Shown: positions 22,420-34,969, numbered from the stretch's first letter. The stretch: DNA of 64,000 nucleotides from Leptobrachium leishanense (GCA_009667805.1 CM019064.1:72910400-72974399); one strand, 5' to 3'. The notes: a model not told the origin generated them from the letters alone. Numbers and translations: made by a program.

Positions 22420-22591
22420 TGCATGGCGAGAGCCTGTGGAGTCATGGGTTCGATCCCAGCGAGCACCTCTCCAGTAAGTGTCCTTGGGCAAGACACCTAA
22501 CGGTACATACTCACCACCCAGGACATACTTGAAAACAAGAGAAATCTTAATGTATCCTTCCTGGTAAAATCCTTTCTCCAAAAAAAAAAAA
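22420..22591 (+). mobile_element. tRNA-headed SINE with Rex1-like tail
   Basis: A B-box GGTTCGATCCC at about 22448, then GTGTCCTTGGGCAAGACACC, then the LINE-type tail GAGAAATCTTAATGTATCC and TTCCTGGTAAAATCC with an A-rich end. Here the B-box is canonical. The head is shortened, lacking the A-box region seen at 9.53 kb. Confidence 0.85.
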
Positions 22592-22599
22592 TATATAAG

Positions 22600-23465
22600 A
22601 TAAACACAATAAGGAGGACATTTCATTTTTTTGGTGGTCTTCATGGCATCAAGTTTACAAAAGCTTTGGTGATGTTTAAACCAGACTTGAATCTATGTAT
22701 ATTAAATGACACAGGTATATGCTGGCACAGGCAATAAAAGGAAAACATACCATGGTTATAGAATGCACCTTATATTTTTGTCTTTATTCCGAGACCGGCT
22801 GTATGAATAGTAGATTGCTTGGTATTCTTGTCTTGTAAGGGTCAATAGCTGCCTTCAGAAGCACAGAAACTGCTTTCAACAAAGTGCAGTGAAGTCTTGA
22901 ACATTTCACATGGAAAAAGGTAATTCATTTGAATGATAACAAGCTTTTTTTCTTCTTTCTGATCTATTTTACAGATTTGTAGACGGGTATAAAATTGTGA
23001 CCTTACCTCAGACTCACATAATATTGCAGTTCAGAAATTATTGGAACTTCTTGAAAGACAAGCCAGATGATTTGCATAGCGAAGCTGTTCATACAAGCAG
23101 GGATACGGCTAAAGGTTACACATCTAGTTTTCTATATGAGTGGTCTGTTTCTTCTAAATTATTGATAGAGAATACCTTTATGAAATTATGTTCTGGGTTG
23201 GAACATATTGAATCACTTTGCAAGATCTCTTCGACAAAGAGAGAACGAGAGAGAGACAGAATCATGAGTATTTTTTCTTTGTAGAAATCGCTTCAGGTTA
23301 CAATATAACATTAAATAAAGCAGGCACAAATTTAACACAAAAGCAAGAATTTTTAAAAAAGTGTCACTTGGTAATCACAGTAATCAATATTGTTTATTTT
23401 TTAAAAACTTTGCAGAGGTTATCTACGAAAACGTCTGTACTGTATGGTGGTTGCTAAAGTTCCAG
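22600..23465. other. No recognised feature
   Basis: No supported gene or repeat. An ORF at 22997-23284 (95 residues) has no recognisable motif. Confidence 0.35.
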
Positions 23466-23471
23466 TTACAA

Positions 23472-23518
23472 GTATTTATAAAGCGCCAACAAATTCCGTA
23501 GCGCTGTAAAGCATTGGC
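23472..23518 (-). mobile_element. L2/CR1-like LINE tail fragment
   Basis: TTTATAAAGCGCCAACAAAT and CCGTAGCGCTGTA match, on the same strand, the 3' tail of the LINE end at 10595-11270. Only the tail is present. Confidence 0.6.
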
Positions 23519-23564
23519 AATATTTATTATGCTGTGCTAGGGAAGTGCTACCTTATTTTCAATA

Positions 23565-23632
23565 TTGAAATAAATGAGAGAAATCTCAAAGTATCCTTCC
23601 TGGTAAAATAATACTTTATAAACAAATAAATA
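23565..23632 (+). mobile_element. Rex1-like LINE tail fragment
   Basis: AATGAGAGAAATCTCAAAGT, TCCTTCCTGGTAAAATAA and an AAATAAATAA tail: the shared LINE/SINE 3' end, extremely 5'-truncated. Confidence 0.75.
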
Positions 23633-23744
23633 ATTTGCTTCTCTGTCATTGCAGTATTCAGGCTGCATTTCTCCAAGGTGATCTGCAAAATCTAGCCTGG
23701 TTGAGGATCCTGAGGACAGATTTGGGAAACACTGAGCTAGAGGA

Positions 23745-24320
23745 TCATGTGTGGTATCATTGGAAAGGCCAGAGCATGATGATACCAAACAAGACTAGGT
23801 TTGGTGTAAAAATAAAAAAAAATATGAATTAATTAAAAAATAAGATTTGTTTGTCTGGGAGTATAATAAAATAGTACTTCAAATCACATTTAAACATGAT
23901 GAGCTTAAAATGGTCAAAATTAGCTCAGCACACAGAGGTGAACTGGCTCAGCAGGTTAAATAGCAAAAACATGTAAACATTGGGTATTTCTAAACTCAGG
24001 ACAAATTTTCGAAATGATTTACCCGGGGTCTTTTCTGGCTGTTGTAGATTTTGGGGGTCAAGTTCGAAAAAGTGTGTTATTTCCATTTTTTTTATATTTC
24101 AGAATTTTTTTATAGTAAATTATAAGATATGATGAAAATAATGGTGTCTTTAGAAAGTCCATCTAATGGCGAGAATAACGGTATATAATATGTGTGGGTT
24201 CCATTAAAGAGTAAGAGGAAAATTAGAGCTAAACACAGACAGCGCAGAAATGTAAATACAGGAGTGGGTACTTTCGGACTGACAATAATAAAACCGCCTG
24301 GTGACTATGAGGCTAAGCGG
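23745..24320 (-). mobile_element. piggyBac-like composite repeat, inverted fragment
   Basis: In the complement it matches parts of 5403-6450. It includes the same junction in which GTTTTTGCTA is followed by TTAACC and then GCTGAGCCAGTTCACC. The left part (23745-23960) resembles the interior of the TTAA elements (TATCATTGGAAAGGCC, GATACCAAACA). It is degraded and truncated at both sides. Confidence 0.55.
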
Positions 24321-24329
24321 TCGCTGAGC

Positions 24330-25600
24330 ACTACAAAGCATAATTCATCTCGAATCCAAGTGAGTAACATCTTCATCTACTCATTATATCAATTGAATTA
24401 CAGTCTGTGCTATGTTTTTGTTCTCTTGTTCCTTCACAGGTTAATGACAAGACTTCTTAAGAAGCACACTTCTTGCGTTCAATTGTTTTAGAACTGATGG
24501 ACTATGTATATACTTACCTTGTCATAATGCTAAGTCATTTCCCATTAAACCACTGGGTCCTCCAAGTGGTTTTATGGAAATTTACTTGATGATGAAGGAG
24601 TTAATGACATTTTCCTGAGATAAAGCTTTCTTAAAGTAGGTGAGCAAACATATAAATTTCAATGAAATCCTATTTCCAGCAGCGCGTACTATTTTACTGT
24701 TTGTTGGTAAAGAGAATGTGTCATACGATGTTCCTACGCATTGTACCCTAGAAGAATTTGATTTACAATTCAACACAGCTGGTAAATTATTTAACTATGC
24801 AGATAAAGGTTACTGTATAGATAAATATACCTTGAGGCGCCACAATAACATACCTCCCTGAAGGTGAAAGCTGTAATCTTAGTTTTCTATTCCTATCGTA
24901 AATCTTATTCTCTTAATTCAGTGTGGGGCAGAATAACAGAAAATGATAAATTTCAGCTGGTGAGAATTTATGTCTCTGCATGATTAATTAATGGTATATA
25001 CAACTGTAAAAAATTAATGCACTTTCCAAGAACACAAATCTCGTATTGCGTTTTTTTTTATGTAGATGAGCAATCTCACTTCAAATGTAATATGCACTGT
25101 TTGACTTACTTTACATTCCCAACTAAATTCATTAAAAATGCTAGTTTTATCCAAGAATATCATACAAATACAAAAACAATTCTGCCTGTGCATGCAATAC
25201 ATTTAAAATGTGGAAATTACGTTTCAAAATACTTTTAATATCATATGGACCATAGGTGAAACAGTTGCAGATTTCTACCACAATTCGCAATGATTATTTA
25301 TCCTCTGAGATTTAATAATGGCACTAGAAGATTTCAGGTTGTGATTTGACTACACACATTAACCCCTTCACTACCATGATTGTGTTTACATGAACAGCAG
25401 TAGCAGACAGAGCAGCCCAAGATCACATTAACACGATCTGGAGCTGTGCTGTATCATTGCAAATGAAATTCATTTGTTGCAAGAAAATTTTGTTTGCAGT
25501 TGGGCTCCAGAAGGTGCCCTCAGTTTAGCACCTCAAGCATGACACCCAAGGTGTTGCAATAGTTTTTAGAAGTAATTATCTGTGTGTAACACAGAGATAT
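24330..25600. other. No recognised feature
   Basis: AT-rich, no supported gene. A TTAACCCCTTCACT motif at about 25359 and a TTAA near 24600 hint at degraded piggyBac-like ends without clear partners. Confidence 0.35.
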
Positions 25601-25826
25601 TAACTCTTTCCGGTCTTATGTCGGAATATATCTGACACAACCTTTTGCAGGTTGCCTTCCAATGTCGGATATACTTCGACATAGGACAGGCCTGGCAACT
25701 GGATACTCCGGGGTCCCATGGAGCTAAGATCCACCTTTCTCCCAAACTGTGGCAGCTAGAGGGGCATTATGGCATCATTGGAAAGGCCAGAACATGGCCT
25801 TTACAATGTTACCAAACATGATCAGG

Positions 25827-26708
25827 TCAAGCTCGGGTCAGACCAGCGCAGTGTTTCTGTCCGTGTTGCCGCACATATTAACGTCCGTGGTAGCATACAT
25901 TTATGATCAATAGATGCCCACACACGAAGTAAGTCCGCACGGAAGTGTGGACGCACAACGGACTAGGCAAATGTTAGTCAAGAACGTAAAACCGCTAGAA
26001 CGGATGTGCGGAGTGCGCCACGTCCGCAGTGTACACGTAGCTTTGTGTGTGACTGATGGAATGTAGTCAGACGGACTGCATTTTTGACGTCCAGCATTTT
26101 TGATGGACAAAATATTTTTCATATTAATTTTATTTCCCATCTACATCAGTGAAAAAAAAAGTCGGTCACAAAAACGGACCATGTGGCCAATACCTTGTCG
26201 TCAGTCAGAAAGTACGTCCGTTGTGCACAGACGCACAGTCCGCACAGAATGCATTAGTCTGACCTGAGCCTTAAGACGTAGTGTTCACGTCCGTGATTGC
26301 GCCTAAAAGTACGTCCGTGATAGCATGAAAGAAAGTCCATTGGAGCCCGACACATGAAGTACGTCCGCACTGAACTGCGGACGCACAACGGCCGCGGCAA
26401 ACGGACGCAAGGCAGGCAAGAACGTACAACCCCTAGAACGGCCGCACAAAGTGCGCTGCGTCCGCAACGTCTGCATAGCTTTGTGTGTGAGTGATGGAAC
26501 GTGGTCAGACAGACTGCATTTATACGTCCAGCATTTTTCACGGACAAAATGGTTTTGCCTTTTAATTTATTTTTCCTCCTACATCCGTCAAAATATACCT
26601 CAGTGAAAAAAACGGCCTGTGTGGCCACTACTGTGTCTTCCGTACTGACGTACGTCCGTGTGCACGGACGTACAGTCCGTAGAAATCACGCTCGTCTGAC
26701 CCTAGCCT
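25827..26708. mobile_element. Divergent Harbinger-type MITEs, family B, head-to-tail pair
   Basis: Two units with the family's ends (GCTCGGGTCAGACC left; GTCTGACCTGAGCC near 26270; CGTCTGACCCTAGCC near 26705). Equivalent blocks, such as AAGTACGTCCGCACTGAACT, recur about 430 bp apart. Both are rich in CG dinucleotides (ACGTCCG motifs). They are a more diverged subfamily than the copies at 27.2 and 44.5 kb. No coding capacity. Confidence 0.75.
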
Positions 26709-26719
26709 AAGTGTAACAA

Positions 26720-27680
26720 AAAATTAGACAAAATAAATAAACATAAAAAATGCATTTTTAATTTTATTTAATTTATTAATGCAGCACTATTGTTTACTTT
26801 TCAATTATAGTGTGAACAATGATGCTGCACTAATGAAAAATGTTGTTTTTTCAGTTTTAACTAAAATTGCGTATTTTCTCAGAAAAATATAGTAATGAGT
26901 TCCCATTTATACATTTTTTAACAGGTGTACCCAATAGAATATATAAACTTGGATGATAAAATGTAAAAAAATTATTTTACACGCTGTAGATGATCGAAAT
27001 TTTAATGGAAATTCACATTTTTAAAAAAAATGTTGTTTTTAGTATTCTGACAGGACTTGAAGTATACATATATTAATGATTTATTATGAATCTGCCGTCT
27101 GCTGAGAAAAAGGATAAATATAATTTGTCTGGTTTGTATAATAAAAAATAACTTCAAATCGCGTTTAAACATGATGAGCACAAAACAGTAAGGCTAGGTC
27201 AGACTGAGGCAGTGCGAACGCGCGTTCTGGCGCACATAATCACGGCCGCACTAGCAGCAGATGACGGGCAATGACAGCCAATATACGAAGTACGGTCGCA
27301 CAAAAGTCCGGCCGCGCAACGCAAGTGGAAAATGAACGCATTTTTTCGAGAACGTTAAACCGCTGGTACTGACGTACAGAGTGCGCTGCGGCCGCATAGC
27401 AGCGTGTGTGCGTGATTAGGAGATGTCAGACGCTGCTAGTGTGCGGCCAACATAACGTTCAAACAGCCGGATTTCCCTAGACTTCTTTTCACCCCATCGT
27501 CATGAAATACGTCCAGAATTGCGCATCGTCTGACCACTTAAGCGTATTCCGTGAAAAAATGCGTGCGCACGCATCGACGTACATTTTGACGGTGGCCGCA
27601 GAAAATGCGCTCATCTGTCCCTAGCCTAAAAATGAGCTCAGCACACGGAGGTGAAATTGCTCAGCAGTGAATGGGTTAAA
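26720..27680 (-). mobile_element. piggyBac-like element split by a MITE
   Basis: Complement of the TTAA family: it ends GCTCAGCAGTGAATGGGTTAA (TTAA at about 27676) and has the family blocks CATGATGAGCACAAAAC and TATTAATGATTTATTATGAA. The family B MITE at 27192-27626 is inserted within it, after AAACAG. Confidence 0.7.
27192..27626 (+). mobile_element. Harbinger-type MITE, family B
   Basis: 435 bp from GGCTAGGTCAGAC to GTCCCTAGCC, flanked by direct TAA triplets (27189-27191 and 27627-27629). The uninterrupted target CAGTAAAAATGAGC is visible in a sister element at about 32670, confirming a 3-bp TSD. TWA triplet TSDs define PIF/Harbinger. The interior is palindromic and CpG-rich. Nearly identical to the inverted copy at 44501-44936. 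Confidence 0.9.
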
Positions 27681-27689
27681 AACTTTAAT

Positions 27690-28960
27690 ACAATGAGAAA
27701 ATATAAAGACTAACATAATATAAGGTTTCAGAAAAGTAATTGTAACGGTTATATAAAATTTAAAAGTGGTTTTTTTTGGGACGGTGAATTAAATATGACC
27801 AGCTGGCGCACATACTGAAAGTTTATTTGTCAGCATAGGGTTAATTTGCTGCAGCAGGGACCCTCAATTGCAATAGCCCCTTTTCACCAGCAGATATCTG
27901 CCTGTTAAGAGGCATTAGTACAGTAAATCATGCATTAATTGTATACTGGGACTATTCCTACTCTATAATCCATTCAAAGTGATTTTTTTTTTTAATATTC
28001 ACTGGTTCCTGGAAGTGGATTTCTGGAAAATTATTTGGTAGTGAAGGGGGTTAAACTCGCGTGTCTTGTTTGATAATTTCTCAAAAAAGAAGCACTCTCG
28101 TGTGTGCAGTTTAAGAAGGACAAAACAGTGTGTATGTGTCTGTGTCCGCACAGTCACAGGGCGCTGTAGCACAGTCCTGTGTGTAAGTATGGCATTCAGT
28201 CTCTCTCCACGGTTCAAAAGTTTATTTCTGCAACAGTCAGAAAGTAACAAAAGAATGTGATCCTTTGTCAACCCTTTTTCTCAACCTGCCAGCCACAGAG
28301 CTTCACCTTGCTCACTCTCTTCTCACTGCTTCCTTACACTCAGGAAAAATTTAACAACCTGACAACTAACAGGTGGGGGAAACTTTGTGGCAAGCAATTA
28401 AAAAAACACATGTTGCCCTCCTGGGCTTAAACAACCAAATCATCTCCTACAAATATAGGGGTAATATACCTGTCATCATAAATCACTTCCCTCACCTTAT
28501 CACAATACACAAATAGTTAAAATAAAATATATGTGTATATAAAAATATCATCTGCCCTCTATATAATAATATCTGCCAAAAACAATTATTGTTTAGCTTA
28601 TGTGGAATATATACAATTTTATTGTTGAACACCAACTTCATCTTATACAATGTCATATATCATAGCTGTGCTCAGAGGTCTTGCTGGTGTGCCCAGACAC
28701 ACCCTAATGATGGGTGAAGAGGTGCTCTTTCACCTCCTAATCCTTGACATTTTCTCCTCCTCCTTGACATTTTAGATGTCCCTTATATGTTTCATGACGG
28801 ATGGCATAAAAACTGACTATGTCTCTGATTACAGGCTTGTTATTTCTAATGAAAAATGTGTATTTTGTGCAAAATCTTCTAACCATATATTTTCAATTTA
28901 AAAATGTTCAGTGGGTGCACACCCTAATTTAACAGGCTGCATACGCCAGGGATATACAGT
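27690..28960. other. No recognised feature
   Basis: No supported gene or bounded repeat. The stretch 28040-28400 (GTTTATTTCTGCAACAG and flanks) has an LTR-like look but neither a matching second LTR nor a primer-binding site was found. Confidence 0.35.
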
Positions 28961-28974
28961 ATATAACGTATATA

Positions 28975-29615
28975 TATATATATATAATACAAAACAGCAG
29001 AAGGTTGCACTCAACCTAAAAGCTAAGCGGGTGCATCTAAGACATTAAACACAAAACACCAAGAAAGAACACAAAGTATGATCATAATTTGTTTAAGCCT
29101 GTCACAGTCGCCAATGTACCCCATCTTTGACAGGTCCTATCTAACGTGACCGAATCTGCATTTACAGGATCAACTCACCCTGGAGCTCCCCGGCAGGCAC
29201 TAGGCCTTTATAGGCTGCCATGGTGGAGCACCCGTGAACAGGGAGGGGTGCATGCCAAATGAGAGTTGTCAGCTCTCTATATATAAAATACAAAACAGCA
29301 GAAGGTTGCACTCAACTTCAAAACTAAGCAGCCTATAAAGGCCTCAAGCTGCCGGGGAGCTCCAGGGCGAGTTGATCCTGTAAATGCAGACTTGGTCAAG
29401 TTAGATAGGACCTGTCAAAGATAGGGTACATTGGCGACTTTTACAGGCTTAAGCAAATTATGATCATACTTTGTGAACTGAATCCCCATCATTCTACCTC
29501 AAACAGGGTTTTTTTTGAACAGTTTTAAAACCAGGTTTGTTTTGGCCACAGAAAATGATGGAAGAAGGTGGTCAATAATATGGAGTGCTCTTTCTTGGTG
29601 CTTTGTGTATATAAA
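28975..29615. repeat. 402-bp repeat family, direct and inverted copies
   Basis: 28982-29280 is a direct copy (AAAACAGCAGAAGGTTGC to GAGAGTTGTCAGCTC). After a second partial start at 29285, sequence from about 29325 to 29610 is the inverted complement. The locus is therefore a large imperfect palindrome flanked by TATA tracts. Related to 1988-2600. Confidence 0.8.
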
Positions 29616-29619
29616 TATA

Positions 29620-30725
29620 TATATATATTTTATAACAATTATGACATGTTCAGTGTATATAACATCATACCATTTTATATATTCAAAATGATCAGTATTC
29701 ATAATGCTGCAACCTTGCTCCGAGTTCTTTAGATGTATCTACCCCTCATAACTCATAGACTGAAAATCCATTTAGCTGCTGAGTATCATTGCATTTCTTG
29801 GAGGTTTAATCGCCTCTGTTGGATAATCACAATCATTTCAATAATGTTTCCTATTTGACTATAATTGTACTGAGTTTGCATTTAGTTGAGGGGAAAAAAA
29901 ATCAGTTCACAGTAACTGAATATTTAAGAACTGCTTCAGGCAGGACAGAGAAATATGTTGTGGAACGAAGCCTAGTTTCTGCTGTTATACTGTATTAGCC
30001 ACACAGGACTGCTTGTGCACTTCCAATCATATGATAAACGGCAGACAAGCATAGCAGCAAATGCAATGATTGTTCTGGGAGGAAAAGCATTGTTTCCATA
30101 GTCATCACAACTAAACTAACTTCTATGACATTAATACAGATCTACGATCAAGTGCAGAACAACAAATAGCTTAGTTTACTATTAATGTGGCCATTTCTAG
30201 GCCGACTAAAAAACGATTGGTGGTTTTTTTCTTATGATAAAGAAAAATGTTGGAACAAACCATCAGCAGGAATTGCGCTAAGAGATTCACGTCTTAAATA
30301 ACACTTCCAGCAAAAAATCCTTTTAAAATAGGCTCACGTTTTGTAGATTTCAACATTTTTGCAATTTTTTAAAACCACCCATATAAAGTTGTATCCTAAG
30401 CAAAAAACATTTATGGTAATTATTTTATTGTTGTTATTACTATTATCAACCTCATTTACATAGTACCAAGAGCTTCGGCAGCAATTTACAAAAAGGAATG
30501 GGGAATTAAACTAACATAGCTGCAAACAAACCTAGGAACCAGAGTCAAAGGGTATTGAGGGCCCTGCTCAAATGAGTATACAAGCTAGAGGAACTATTAC
30601 ACAATGAACATTATATTTAAAGTTCACCTGCGGTCTGTTATAGAAATGTTTGATATGTGTTTTCTTGTAGCTTAATTAAACCAGTAAATCTTTTTATTTT
30701 ACAACTTCAAATGGAGTTTTTTTTT
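29620..30725. other. No recognised feature
   Basis: Ordinary AT-rich sequence without supported genes, transposon ends or tandem repeats. Confidence 0.4.
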
Positions 30726-30734
30726 TATGTTTAA

Positions 30735-32711
30735 CCACTTGGCTGCGGCGGATGCGCTGAGCGCGTCCTGCCAAGTGATTTCACTGTGCTATGGACGCGC
30801 TCAGCACGTCCATGCACAGGAGGTGCCTGAAAGGGAGGGGGGAGGTCCTTCGGACCTCTCTCCCTCCCGATCGCGGGGCTCCAGCGGCTGAAGTCAGGCA
30901 CGGTTTGGAAGGGCACAGCCTGCCCTTCCAAACCGTGCCTGCCTTTAACCCCTTGGATGCCGGATCGCGATTCGGTGCTGAAAAGCGACGAATCGTGATC
31001 CTCTCCCGAAGCTGGCCGACATCTTGGATGTTGGCCAAGCTTCCGGGAATACCCCCTGATGCATAGCACGATGACACCAGTCCTGGAGTTAACCCCTAAC
31101 TGTCACCAATGGTGGAGATAGGGGGTTCATTGGAACCCCCTATCTCCCAATCCGTGGCAGCTAGGGGTTAATGTTTGATATTGCTGGATTGGCCAAAGCA
31201 TGGCCTTTCCAATAATACCAAACATGATCATGTAAAAATAAAAAATAAAAAAATAAAAATAAACAAATATTTTAAAAAAATTGATAAAAAATAAACATGT
31301 TTTTTTGTTTGTTTGTTTTGTTAATGCAGCAATATTGTTCCCATTTCAATTATGATGTGAACAATGATGCTGCACTAACGATTTTTGTAAGCAGTGCATT
31401 TGTTAAAAATAGCTAAATTTTCCCCAAATAAAATGTAACGAGTCCCCATTTCTACAGGGTTATCCAAAGAGATTCGAAAAGTCATCGCACGTTCGGTGAC
31501 TTTTCGTTCTCTTCAATTTGGTTCCTTTTGCCGATCCCATTTCGGTGACCCTGCGGTGTATTCAGCAAGCACCACAGGGTCCCCGAATTGCAGGGAAAAG
31601 CTGCCGCAAACCTGACGAAAACTAACCGCAAAACCCACCGAATGCATGCAGAAAAGCCACAAAAACATCTGGATAAACCCGTTGAAAAGCCCGAGCAGGA
31701 GCCGAACAGGAGCCGATCACACCCAGCCGAAGCAGCCGGAGACCGCAGACGAGGGAGGTGAGTAAATTAGCAAAACCGTTTGTATGAATATGTGAAATTG
31801 AAACGCTGTTTGCAAAGAAACTACTGAGCGAAAATGTCTGAAATTTGCATATGAGGTCCAGGGAATGATAATAAAAAGGGCTGTTACAAAAAAATAAGCA
31901 AACTGAGAAAAAAAAAAAAATCTGACTTTTTTTAAAAAAAAAAAAATCTGAAAAATGCTTAAAGTATCCTAAAAAATTTATAAATAAAGAGACTCTTTAC
32001 TGCAGAATTTTACAATGAACGTTTTATTAGATATTGAATTAAAACAGGAATATTTTTAACATTGAAGCCTATGGGATTCTCCTGAATTAACTTGCCGAAT
32101 TAAACCACCGAATAGCAGAGCATTAGGGGAACCTTTCACTGCTGGTTTGTGTTCTCTGAATAGCCGAATCAGTGCTTTTTTATGGGGATTTCACTGCCCT
32201 CGAACAGGCACCGTATGTGCAGGCAATTCGCCAGGATTGCGAATTGCCTGCTCTCTGGATAGCCGAATGGCCAAGAAAGGTAACCGAACACTGATTTTCA
32301 GCATTCGGTTACCTTTCTCAAGCAATTCGGATCTCTTTGGATAACCCTGCTAATTTTTTTAGCAAGCGCACCCCATAGAAAATATAACCGCAAATGCTCA
32401 CATGTTTAAATGTGAAAAAAAACACTTTACACATGGTAAATTATTAAATTCTAATTTTATTGCATTTTTTCTTATAATATACAGATATTATATCAGTATA
32501 TCAGATGTATATTATAATATACAGACAGGACATGACGTATACATATAATAATGATATATTATGAATCTGCCGAGTCTGCCGGAAAGAACGATATATAATA
32601 TGTCTGGGTCATATATTAAAATAAGGCTTCAAAACGCGGTTAAACATGATGAGCGAAACCAGTAAAAATGAGCCCAGCACACAGGCGTGAAATGTCTCAG
32701 CAGCGAAAGGG
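30735..32711 (-). mobile_element. piggyBac-like element containing a MITE
   Basis: TTAA at 30731-30734 and 32712-32715; ends CCACTTGGCTGCGGC and CAGCAGCGAAAGGG. The GC-rich half contains opposed copies of GTCCTTCGGACCTC-type and GCACGGTTTGGAAGGGC palindromic blocks. A family A MITE occupies 31455-32349, so the underlying element is about 1.1 kb, the same as the clean copy at 7220-8352. Confidence 0.8.
31455..32349. mobile_element. Harbinger-type MITE, family A
   Basis: CAGGGTTATCCAAAGAG to CTCTTTGGATAACCCTG, with perfect CTA triplets on both sides (31452-31454 and 32350-32352). Very similar to the copy at 37772-38644, including the CCGATCCCATTTCGGTGA and ACCACAGGGTCCCCGAATT blocks. Confidence 0.9.
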
Positions 32712-32880
32712 TTAATATAACTCCTTGTGGAGGCGGCCATCTTTATCTGGTTGTGGGAGTCAACCTTTCCTCACATCGTGGGATAGTTCATCTGTATAGG
32801 ACGGATGTAATATTAACTCTCACAAGATCAGGTTTTAATTTGTTTTTTCTTCCCCATCTCACTGCTTAGCTGCTATGCAA

Positions 32881-32900
32881 ACACACACACACACACACAC
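32881..32900. repeat. (AC)n microsatellite
   Basis: Ten AC dinucleotides followed by an AT-rich tract, directly upstream of a Tc1 insertion. Confidence 0.95.
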
Positions 32901-32919
32901 ATATATTTAAATATATATA

Positions 32920-34165
32920 CACTATATTGCCAAAGGTATTCGCTCACCTGCCTTGACTCGCATATGAATTTAAGTGACATCCCATTCCTAATCCATAGGG
33001 TTCAATATGACGTCGGTCCACCCTTTGCAGCTATAACAGCTTCAACTCTTCTGGGAAGGCTGTCCACAAGGTTTAGAAGTGTGTTTATGGGAATTTTTGA
33101 TCATTCTACCAGAAGCGCATTTGTGCGGTCACACACTGATGTTGGACGAGAAGGCCTGGCTCTCAGTCTCCGCTCTAATTCATCCCAAAGGTGTTCTATC
33201 AGGTTGAGGTCAGGACTCTGTGCAGGCCAGTCAAGTTCATCCACACCAGACTCGGTCATCCATGTCTTTATGTACCTAGCTTTGTTCACTGGTGCACAGT
33301 CATGTTGGAAGAGGAAGGGGCCAGCTCCAAACTGTTCCCACAAAGTTGGGAGCATGGAATTGTCCAAAATGTCTTGGTATGCTGAAGCACTCAGAGTTCC
33401 TTTCACTGGAACTAAGGGGCCAAGCCCAGCTCCTGAAAAACAACCCACACCATAATCCCCCCTCCACCAAACTTTACACTTGGCACAATGCAGTCAAACA
33501 AGTACCGTTCTTCTGACAACCACCAAACCAAGACTCGTCCATCAGATTGCCAGATGGAGAAGCGCAATTCATCACTCCAGGGAGCGTGTCTCCATTGCTC
33601 TAGAGTCCAGCGGCGGCGTGCTTTACACCACTGCATCCAAAGCTTTGCATTGCAATTGGTGATTATGGCTTGGATGCAGCTACTTGGCCATGGAAACCCA
33701 TTCCATGAAGCTTTCTGCGCACTGTTCTTGAGCTAATCTGAAGGCCACATGAAGTTTGAAGGTCTGTAGCGATTGACTCTGCAGAAAGTTGGCGACCTCT
33801 TTGCACTATGCGCCTCAGCATCTGCTGACCCCGCTCCGTCAGTTTACGTGGCCTACCACTTCGTGGCTGATTTGCTGTTGTTCCCAAACACTTCTATGTT
33901 CTTATAATACAGCTGACAGTTGACTGTGGAATACTTAGAAGCAAGGAAATTTCACGACTGGATTTGTTGCACAGGTGGCATCCAATCACAGTTCCACACT
34001 GGAATTCATTGAGCTCCTGAGAGCGTCCCATTCTTTCACAAATGTTTGTAAAAACAGTCTGCATGCCTAGGTGCTTGATTTTATATACCTTTGGCCATGG
34101 AAGTGATTGGAACAACTGATTCTGATTATTTGGATGGGTGAGCGAATACTTTTGGCAATATAGTG
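32920..34165 (-). mobile_element. Tc1/mariner element, family 2, copy A
   Basis: The inverted ends are CACTATATTGCCAAAGGTAT and GCGAATACTTTTGGCAATATAGTG. The left flank ends in TA; the right has TG, a decayed TA. It is 1246 bp long with a minus-strand transposase filling most of it. The sister copy is at 50419-54044. Confidence 0.93.
33002..34031 (-). pseudogene. Tc1-like transposase, broken (family 2, copy A)
   Basis: Starts [17 protein letters not shown] (34031). Features: helix-turn-helix (CNKSSREISLLLSIPQSTVS); GRPRKLTE hook-like motif; second DNA-binding helix ([14 protein letters not shown]); DDE domain with [24 protein letters not shown] and SPDLNLIEHLWDEL. It ends after IAAKGG with TGA at 33002-33004. 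Lesions: TAG after IIRT (near 33893) where copy B has TGG, and frameshifts near 33640-33660 and 33410-33450. The catalytic residues D, D and E are all still present. Expected intact length is about 340 residues, normal for Tc1. Confidence 0.92.
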
Positions 34166-34444
34166 TGTATATATATATCACAGTAGGGAAGGGTTAATAT
34201 TTGGACCTTACCAAGAATCTGTTTCTGTTCAAGGACTAGGGAGGGCAGCCCAGACTTATCTATCTTCTGGTGATTTTGAGATCAGACTGACGCCAGCTCT
34301 GGGGGAGTGTTCTCCTACTGTGCCGAGCCATAAATCACTCCCTAAGGACATAGCTAACAGGAAGCTCAGAGAGATTAGGTTCAGGAGATGTTTCAAATGA
34401 GCAAAAGTTGTTTCTTGCTATAAGTGGTGCAGTTTAAACACCAA

Positions 34445-34576
34445 GGGCAGTATTACAAAGTTGGTGCTAACTTAACCAGAGCTGTCGTAAACTTACTAAA
34501 AGCCATTATAGCCTATCGAGGTTTTAAGTTTACAAGAAGCTCTGGTTAAGTTAGCACCAACATTGTAATACTGCCC
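34445..34576. mobile_element. Foldback MITE, 132 bp palindrome
   Basis: GGGCAGTATTACAAAGTTGG and GTGCTAACTTAACCAGAGCT are complemented by AGCTCTGGTTAAGTTAGCAC and CCAACATTGTAATACTGCCC. The two arms are almost perfectly complementary, with about 35 bp between them. The near-perfect pairing implies recent origin. No coding capacity. Confidence 0.88.
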
Positions 34577-34969
34577 CAAATGTATTTTCTTACAAGTGAT
34601 ACATTTGGCTTCCTAACAAGAATAGAAGTAGCCTTAAGCGAAGTTAACATTGCTAGGACAGGGGCGTGTCCTGGTACTCAATCAAGATGGTCTCATAGGA
34701 CCAATGCTCCCGACCTAGCCGCCAATTCTTATGCTGTTTTGTCCACTTTAAGGAACCATGGTAAATGAGAAGAAGAGGATGGCGGACCCCTCACTCCCAG
34801 GCACTCAGTGCCTGACATTTACGGGAACCCTGGATGGGTTTGCAGGTACCAACTGGCATGGCCTTGAGACCAGACGCCCAAGCTCCGGCCTCCCTCTCAG
34901 GGTTGGGAGAGGCATGGCTCGATGTTAACCCCCACACCTGGAGGATTGTGGAGATGGTGGCTGCTCTAC

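Noticed and set aside
22448..22460. tRNA gene from a canonical B-box
   Set aside because: No cloverleaf; it is the head of a SINE followed by a V-like core and LINE tail.
28040..28400. LTR
   Set aside because: LTR-like composition only; no second copy, primer-binding site or gag/pol sequence in the window.
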